From NCBI RefSeq assembly GCF_022647325.1, contig NZ_CP071405.1, positions 3,162,001-3,226,000 of the forward strand: DNA of 64,000 nt. Reading direction: 5' to 3'. How positions within the stretch are numbered: the first letter of the stretch is position 1; each line of letters begins with the position of its first letter. This DNA is from Pantoea deleyi (GTDB lineage Bacteria; Pseudomonadota; Gammaproteobacteria; Enterobacterales; Enterobacteriaceae). The notes beneath the pieces are model-generated. The model did no database searches. It saw only the letters and a program-made list of their open reading frames with translations, and was not told where the DNA came from. Shown here one piece after another: positions 59,277-64,000 of the stretch. Position numbers and translations under genes: made by a program.

Positions 59277-60182
59277 ATGTTTAAAACGACGCTTGAACAG
59301 TGGTATCTGCTCGATGAGGTGGTGAATGCGGGCAGCTTCGCGCTGGCCGCGGAGAAGAATCATCGCAGCCAGTCCTCGCTGAGCTATCAGCTGAGCCTGC
59401 TTCAGCAGCGACTGGGGATGACGCTGCTGGAGCAGGAAGGCCGTCGCGCGGTGCTGAGCGCGGAAGGACATCAGCTGCTTGCTCAGGTTCGTCCGCTGCT
59501 GGAGGGATTCGGTGCGCTGGAGGCCAGGGCGCATGCGCTGCAACGCGGCGAACGTTCGCGCATCGATCTGATGGTCGACGCCACTCTGCCCAAGCCCCTG
59601 CTGTTTGATGTGCTGCGAACCTTTCAGCAGCGCTATCCGCACGTCCGCATTTGGTTCAGTGAAATCGTCCGCAGTGAGACGCCGGACAGGCTGGCGGAGT
59701 ATCAGGCCGATCTCTGGCTGGTCGCGCAGTATGGTGCAGAGCCGTTAGCGGGCGAAAGCCTGATGAGCGTCGATTTTGTCGCCGTCGCCCATCGCGACCA
59801 TCCGCTGCACCGCGAACCGGCCCCGCTGGACGCGACCACGCTGGCCCGCTGGCCCTGCGTAACCATTCTGGATCGCCAGCAACAGCAGCAGTCAGAGGTC
59901 AATGGCGAGCAGGCGGAGAACTGGTCATTCACCACGCTGTCGGCTGCGATTGAAGCGGTCCAGCATCAGTTAGGCTACGGCTGGCTGCCGGAACAGAATA
60001 TCGCCGCCCTGCTGGAGAGCGGTGAACTCCGTCCCCTGCCGCTGCGTCAGGGCCGCAGGCGCAGCAGTACGCTGGTGATGCATATGAATGAAGAGAGGCT
60101 GCCCGGCAACAGCGCCATTGCTGCGCTGGCGCAGATGTTTATTGAGCGGGTGGCGCGGGAGAAGCAGAACGTTAAGTCCTGA
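59277..60182 (+). CDS. LysR family regulator, probably of padC
   Basis: A 301-residue LysR-type protein with the N-terminal winged helix (GSFALAAEKNHRSQSSLSYQLSLLQQRLGM, about residues 18-47) and a periplasmic-binding-like effector domain (from about 90: RIDLMVDATLPKPLL). Divergent placement with padC across 106 bp implies that it senses phenolic acids and activates padC. A glutamine run (DRQQQQQSEV, near 200) is a small oddity. After it there are almost 600 bp without a gene. Confidence 0.87.
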   Translation: MFKTTLEQWYLLDEVVNAGSFALAAEKNHRSQSSLSYQLSLLQQRLGMTLLEQEGRRAVLSAEGHQLLAQVRPLLEGFGALEARAHALQRGERSRIDLMVDATLPKPLLFDVLRTFQQRYPHVRIWFSEIVRSETPDRLAEYQADLWLVAQYGAEPLAGESLMSVDFVAVAHRDHPLHREPAPLDATTLARWPCVTILDRQQQQQSEVNGEQAENWSFTTLSAAIEAVQHQLGYGWLPEQNIAALLESGELRPLPLRQGRRRSSTLVMHMNEERLPGNSAIAALAQMFIERVAREKQNVKS

Positions 60183-60727
60183 ATGGCCGTCGTCTCTTTT
60201 CAGCGACGCCGGCGCAGGCTGAAGGAGTGACTTCGCGATGACCGCGCATTCTGTTTTCGCAGCGTATGCGGGGAGGATGATTGCCCTGCCCCGCGCGCTG
60301 GCTGCCGGACAGAACAGCCGGACAGGCCCCGCAACGTTGCCCATCCGCCTTTCCTCTCTTTTCAGCCGCAGCGCAGCCTATTTTTCAGGCGTGCTGCTCT
60401 TCGCCCCAATCCATTTACGCGCACCCTGCGCTAAAAAGCCCGCACCTCTTTTGTCTTCGGGTTGCGAGGCCACGCCGCGATCGCTCTGGGCAGGGATTCA
60501 GGCAGGGTAACGTTAGTTTTTCAGCGCCGCCTGGCCGTCGAATCACATCGATATCCACCAGCCTCCGGCCATCGCCCTGATTTCCGCCATGACTCTGCGG
60601 CTATCCATCGCGACGTCCTGTGCCGTGCCCGTCAGAATAATACAGCCTCAGCAACTCTGCCGGGCCACCCCTGAGCAGGCCTGCCCGCCGTGTGGCCTGA
60701 AAAATGTCAGACATTTCGCGCAAAAAA
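60183..60727. other. Gene-free region between the LysR gene and lpd
   Basis: No recognisable gene on either strand: short frames of 65-100 codons exist, but they lack ribosome sites and resemble no family. No tRNA-like fold or repeat array was noticed. It could be decayed coding DNA at the edge of the padC module. Confidence 0.5.
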
Positions 60728-60750
60728 AAAGCCCCCGTAACGGGAGCTTT
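60722..60750 (-). terminator. Intrinsic terminator after lpd
   Basis: Stem AAAGCCCCCG (60728-60737) pairs with CGGGAGCTTT (60741-60750) with one G-T pair and a TAA loop; on the minus strand it continues into a long T run (60722-60730). It lies 21 nt after the lpd stop. Confidence 0.9.
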
Positions 60751-60771
60751 CTCTTTCACTGCGGCAGAAAC

Positions 60772-62196
60772 TTACTTCTTCTTCGCTTTCGCGTTAGGCA
60801 GATCGGTGATGCTGCCTTCGAAGATCTCTGCAGCCAGACCGACTGACTCATGCAGGGTCGGGTGAGCGTGGATGGTCAGCGCGATATCTTCCGCATCACA
60901 ACCCATCTCAATCGCCAGACCGATTTCACCTAACAGCTCGCCGCCGTTGGTGCCGACAATCGCACCACCGATAACACGGTGAGTCTCTTTGTCGAAGATC
61001 AGTTTGGTCATGCCTTCTGCACAGTCGGAGGCGATTGCACGGCCAGAGGCCGCCCATGGGAAGGTCGCTGTCTCATAGCTGATGCCCTTCTCTTTCGCTT
61101 CTTTCTCGGTCAGACCGACCCAGGCAACTTCTGGCTCAGTATAGGCAATTGACGGGATCACTTTCGGATCGAAGTAGTGCTTCAGACCGGAGATCACTTC
61201 CGCTGCCACGTGGCCTTCATGCACGCCTTTGTGCGCCAGCATTGGCTGACCGACGATGTCACCGATAGCGTAGATGTGTGGCACGTTGGTACGCATCTGC
61301 TTGTCGACGCGGATGAAACCACGGTCGTCCACTTCCACGCCCGCTTTACCGGCATCCAGACCTTTACCGTTCGGTACGCGACCGATCGCCACCAGCACGG
61401 CGTCATAACGCTGCGCTTCGCCTGGTGCTTTTTTCCCTTCCATCGAAACGTAAATGCCATCGTCTTTTGCTTCAACGGCGGTCACTTTGGTTTCCAGCAT
61501 CAGGTTAAATTTCTTGCTGATTTTCTTGGTAAAGACTTTAACGACGTCTTTATCCGCAGCCGGGATAACCTGGTCAAACATCTCGACCACGTCGATCTCT
61601 GAACCCAGCGCGTGATACACGGTCGCCATTTCCAGACCGATGATGCCGCCACCCATAACCAGCAGGCGCTTCGGCACTTCTTTCAGCTCCAGTGCATCGG
61701 TAGAGTCCCAGACGCGTGGATCTTCATGCGGGATGAACGGCAGTTCGATAGGGCGTGAACCCGCAGCGATAATGGCATTGTCGAAGTTGATGGTGGTCGC
61801 GCCGCCTTCTCCTTCCACCACCAGGGTGTTAGCACCGGTGAATTTGCCCAGGCCGTTAACCACGGTGACTTTACGCCCTTTTGCCATACCTGACAGGCCG
61901 CCAGTCAACTGGTTGATGACCTTCTCTTTCCAGCTGCGAATCTTGTTAATATCAGTAGAGGGCTGACCAAACACAATGCCGTGCTCTTCAAGGGCTTTCG
62001 CCTCTTCAATCACTTTGGCAACGTGCAGCAGCGCCTTAGAGGGGATACAACCGACGTTCAGGCAAACACCGCCCAGGGTGCTGTAACGCTCAACCAGTAC
62101 GGTTTCCAGACCTAAATCCGCACAACGGAAGGCTGCAGAGTAACCTGCAGGACCTGCCCCAAGTACCACGACCTGGGTTTTAATCTCTGTACTCAT
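60772..62196 (-). CDS. lpd: Dihydrolipoyl dehydrogenase (E3)
   Basis: FAD-dependent E3 subunit shared by pyruvate and 2-oxoglutarate dehydrogenases and the glycine cleavage system. The 474-residue protein has the FAD-binding VVVLGAGPAGYSAAFR, the redox disulfide GGVCLNVGCIPSK (about 40-52), NAD-binding VMGGGIIGLEMA, the second FAD motif YAIGDIVGQPML and the catalytic base in HAHPTLHESVG (His near 445). ATG 62196 is preferred to 62199 because of its 5-nt spacing to GAGG. It follows aceF at 160 bp. Confidence 0.97.
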   Translation of the reverse strand: MSTEIKTQVVVLGAGPAGYSAAFRCADLGLETVLVERYSTLGGVCLNVGCIPSKALLHVAKVIEEAKALEEHGIVFGQPSTDINKIRSWKEKVINQLTGGLSGMAKGRKVTVVNGLGKFTGANTLVVEGEGGATTINFDNAIIAAGSRPIELPFIPHEDPRVWDSTDALELKEVPKRLLVMGGGIIGLEMATVYHALGSEIDVVEMFDQVIPAADKDVVKVFTKKISKKFNLMLETKVTAVEAKDDGIYVSMEGKKAPGEAQRYDAVLVAIGRVPNGKGLDAGKAGVEVDDRGFIRVDKQMRTNVPHIYAIGDIVGQPMLAHKGVHEGHVAAEVISGLKHYFDPKVIPSIAYTEPEVAWVGLTEKEAKEKGISYETATFPWAASGRAIASDCAEGMTKLIFDKETHRVIGGAIVGTNGGELLGEIGLAIEMGCDAEDIALTIHAHPTLHESVGLAAEIFEGSITDLPNAKAKKK

Positions 62197-62318
62197 CATG
62201 ACCTCTTAATTGATATCCGGCGGGTCAGACGTTCTTATAATGCCCTTGTTCCACCGGGACTTTCACCGCAAGAGTTTACAGAATTGTTAACAAACTGCCA
62301 ACCGCGGCGCGACGAATC

Positions 62319-62349
62319 GTTAAAGGAAGGCCGGCATCCGCCGGCCTTC
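62319..62349 (-). terminator. Hairpin terminator between aceF and lpd
   Basis: Ten-base perfect stem GAAGGCCGGC (62326-62335) with 62340-62349 and a 4-nt loop, 7 nt after the aceF stop. On the minus strand it is followed by CTTTAAC, a weak T tract, so read-through into lpd is likely. Confidence 0.65.
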
Positions 62350-62356
62350 TTTACAT

Positions 62357-64000
62357 TTACATAACTAAACGACGAATGTCGGACAGCATATTGCCAATAA
62401 TGGTGATGAATCTTGCACCATCGGCCCCGTCGATCACGCGGTGGTCGAAGGAGAGAGAAATCGGCATCATCAGACGCGGCATAAACTCTTTGCCGTTCCA
62501 TACCGGTTCCATCGCCGACTTAGAGACACCCAGAATAGCCACTTCCGGCGCGTTCACGATCGGCGCGAAGTGTGTGGTGCCCAGGCCGCCCAGGCTGGAG
62601 ATGGTGAAACATCCGCCCTGCATGTCGCCCGCCGTCAGTTTACCGTCACGCGCTTTCTTCGAAATCGCCATCAGTTCACGGGACAGCTCGGTGATGCCCT
62701 TCTTGTTCACGTCTTTAAAGACCGGAACCACCAGGCCGTTTGGCGTATCAACCGCCACACCGATGTTGATATATTTCTTCAGCGTCAGTTTCTGCGCATC
62801 TTCAGAGAGCGAGCTGTTGAAGCGTGGCATCTGCTCCAGCGCGGCCGCCACGGCTTTCATGATGAACACGACAGGCGTGTACTTCACGTCCAGCTTACGC
62901 TTCTCAGCTTCCGCATTCTGCTGCTTACGGAAGGCTTCCAGCTCGGTGATATCGGTTTTGTCGAAATGCGTAACGTGCGGGATCATCACCCAGTTACGGC
63001 TCAGGTTCGCACCAGAGATTTTCTGGATACGGCCCAGTTCGACTTCTTCGACTTCGCCAAACTTGCTGAAGTCCACTTTTGGCCACGGCAGCATGCCTGG
63101 CAGACCGCCGCCGCTGGCAGCAGCCGGTGCCGCTTCAGCGCGTTTCACCGCCTCTTTCACGTAAGTCTGCACGTCTTCTTTCAAAATGCGACCTTTACGA
63201 CCGGTGCCTTTGACTTTCGTCAGGTTCACACCGAACTCACGCGCCAGGCGACGGATCACCGGGGTCGCGTGAACGTAAGCGTCGTTCTCGGCGAACTCAC
63301 CTTTGCTGTCCGCTTTCGCGGCAGCCGGTGCAGGTGCTGCGGCTTTCGCGTCAGATTTGGCAGCCGGTGCTGGTGCCGCGTCCTGTTTCGCCGCCGCAGG
63401 TGCCGCTGGCCCCGCGCCTTCGACTTCGAACACCATGATCAGGGAGCCGGTGCTGACTTTATCGCCGGTCGCGACTTTCAGCTCTTTGACCGTACCCGCA
63501 AACGGCGCAGGCACTTCCATTGAGGCTTTATCGCCTTCCACCACGATCAGTGACTGCTCGGCTTCGACTTTGTCGCCGACCTTCACCAGCACCTCGGTGA
63601 CTTCCACTTCATCACCGCCGATGTCCGGGACGTTCACGTCTTTCGCGCCTGCGGCGGCGGCAGGTGCCGATGCCGCTTCTTCTTTCATCGCGGGCTTCGC
63701 GTCAGAGGCCGGGGCTGCGCCTTCGGCTTCAAAGACCATGATGGCGGAACCGGTGCTGACTTTGTCGCCGGTCGCGATGGTGATCTCTTTGACCACACCC
63801 GCAAACGGTGCCGGGACTTCCATCGACGCTTTGTCGCCTTCGACCACGATCAGTGACTGCTCGGCTTCGACTTTGTCGCCGACCTTCACCAGAATCTCAG
63901 TGACTTCCACTTCGTCACCGCCAATGTCCGGTACCGCCACTTCTTTGCTGGCCGTGGCCGCCGCCGCGGCTGGCGCAGGCGCCGCATCCGCTTTCTTCTC
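62357..64000 (-). CDS. aceF: Dihydrolipoyl acetyltransferase E2 of pyruvate dehydrogenase, C-terminal part (cut by window end)
   Basis: Core of the pyruvate dehydrogenase complex. 548 codons are open to base 64000 with no start, so the N-terminus lies outside. Visible in order: an Ala/Pro linker ([19 protein letters not shown]), two lipoyl domains with [14 protein letters not shown] (lipoyl lysine in DKA), each followed by an Ala/Pro linker, the E3/E1-binding domain ([17 protein letters not shown]...[11 protein letters not shown]) and the catalytic domain with [13 protein letters not shown]. The leading linker implies at least one more lipoyl domain upstream, as in E. coli (three in total). 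The two lipoyl units are near-identical at DNA level. Confidence 0.97.
   Translation of the reverse strand, partial: EKKADAAPAPAAAAATASKEVAVPDIGGDEVEVTEILVKVGDKVEAEQSLIVVEGDKASMEVPAPFAGVVKEITIATGDKVSTGSAIMVFEAEGAAPASDAKPAMKEEAASAPAAAAGAKDVNVPDIGGDEVEVTEVLVKVGDKVEAEQSLIVVEGDKASMEVPAPFAGTVKELKVATGDKVSTGSLIMVFEVEGAGPAAPAAAKQDAAPAPAAKSDAKAAAPAPAAAKADSKGEFAENDAYVHATPVIRRLAREFGVNLTKVKGTGRKGRILKEDVQTYVKEAVKRAEAAPAAASGGGLPGMLPWPKVDFSKFGEVEEVELGRIQKISGANLSRNWVMIPHVTHFDKTDITELEAFRKQQNAEAEKRKLDVKYTPVVFIMKAVAAALEQMPRFNSSLSEDAQKLTLKKYINIGVAVDTPNGLVVPVFKDVNKKGITELSRELMAISKKARDGKLTAGDMQGGCFTISSLGGLGTTHFAPIVNAPEVAILGVSKSAMEPVWNGKEFMPRLMMPISLSFDHRVIDGADGARFITIIGNMLSDIRRLVM
63427..63633 (-). repeat. Lipoyl-domain direct repeat, copy proximal to the catalytic domain
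   Basis: This block recurs at 63730-63936, an offset of exactly 303 bp (101 codons). Bases 63541-63589 are identical to 63844-63892 over 49 nt. Confidence 0.9.
63730..63936 (-). repeat. Lipoyl-domain direct repeat, distal copy
   Basis: Partner of the block at 63427-63633 (offset 303 bp). Both encode the same lipoyl-bearing segment, with [16 protein letters not shown] shared without change. Confidence 0.9.

Overview
The window is a stretch of chromosome from an enteric gamma-proteobacterium of the Erwiniaceae, most probably Pantoea. The protein sequences are close to those of E. coli, and the gene order from dxr back to aceF follows the E. coli 2.5-4.5 minute region in reversed orientation. 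Differences from the E. coli order, as I remember it, mark accessory insertions. The plant-associated theme (phenolic acid decarboxylase, sugar-acid catabolism, ferrichrome uptake) and the padC/LysR pair suit Pantoea. No tRNA, rRNA, insertion sequence, prophage or CRISPR array was recognised. I annotate 56 protein genes, two of them cut by the window ends (dxr, aceF).

Layout. 1-4200 (minus strand): rpsB, tsf, pyrH, frr, dxr, the translation and isoprenoid block, with an S2-type leader in front of rpsB and an intrinsic attenuator between rpsB and tsf. 4337-9377 (plus): map, glnD, dapD, yaeH. 9433-13834 (minus): cdaR, degP (with a sigma-E type promoter), dgt. 13927-17647: mtnN-btuF, a small secreted orphan, erpA and hemL. 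17911-23813 (minus): the fhuACDB ferrichrome operon behind a Fur box. 24013-29084 (minus): mrcB and hrpB. 29160-36217 (plus): thpR, sfsA, dksA, gluQ, pcnB (AUU start), folK, panB, panC, panD. 36267-43911: an acyltransferase-3 gene in an AT-rich setting, yadH/yadG, can, hpt, a PLP-dependent cystathionine-gamma-synthase-like gene, and cueO behind a CueR-type promoter. 44092-46243 (plus): yacC, speE, speD.

46287-54899 is the most interesting part: an eight-gene catabolic cluster placed between speD and yacL, which I remember as close neighbours in E. coli. Two divergent operons share a 188-bp control region carrying a 10-bp direct repeat at exactly 20 bp and a CRP-like site. The minus arm encodes a DUF1537 four-carbon-acid kinase, a PdxA2 dehydrogenase and a DeoR-type repressor. 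The plus arm encodes an iron alcohol dehydrogenase, a DapA-family aldolase/dehydratase, a sodium:solute symporter, a leaderless BNR/Asp-box (sialidase-fold) protein and a short-chain dehydrogenase. The kinase/PdxA2 pair is known to turn threonate-type C4 acids into dihydroxyacetone phosphate. The plus arm looks like a feeder from a larger sugar-acid or glycoside substrate that I cannot name.

54936-64000: yacL, acnB, a divergent padC/LysR module for phenolic acids, a 589-bp gene-free stretch, then lpd and the 3' part of aceF, whose tandem lipoyl domains form a 303-bp-period repeat. Housekeeping assignments are secure. The cluster chemistry, the small secreted protein and several operators are inference.
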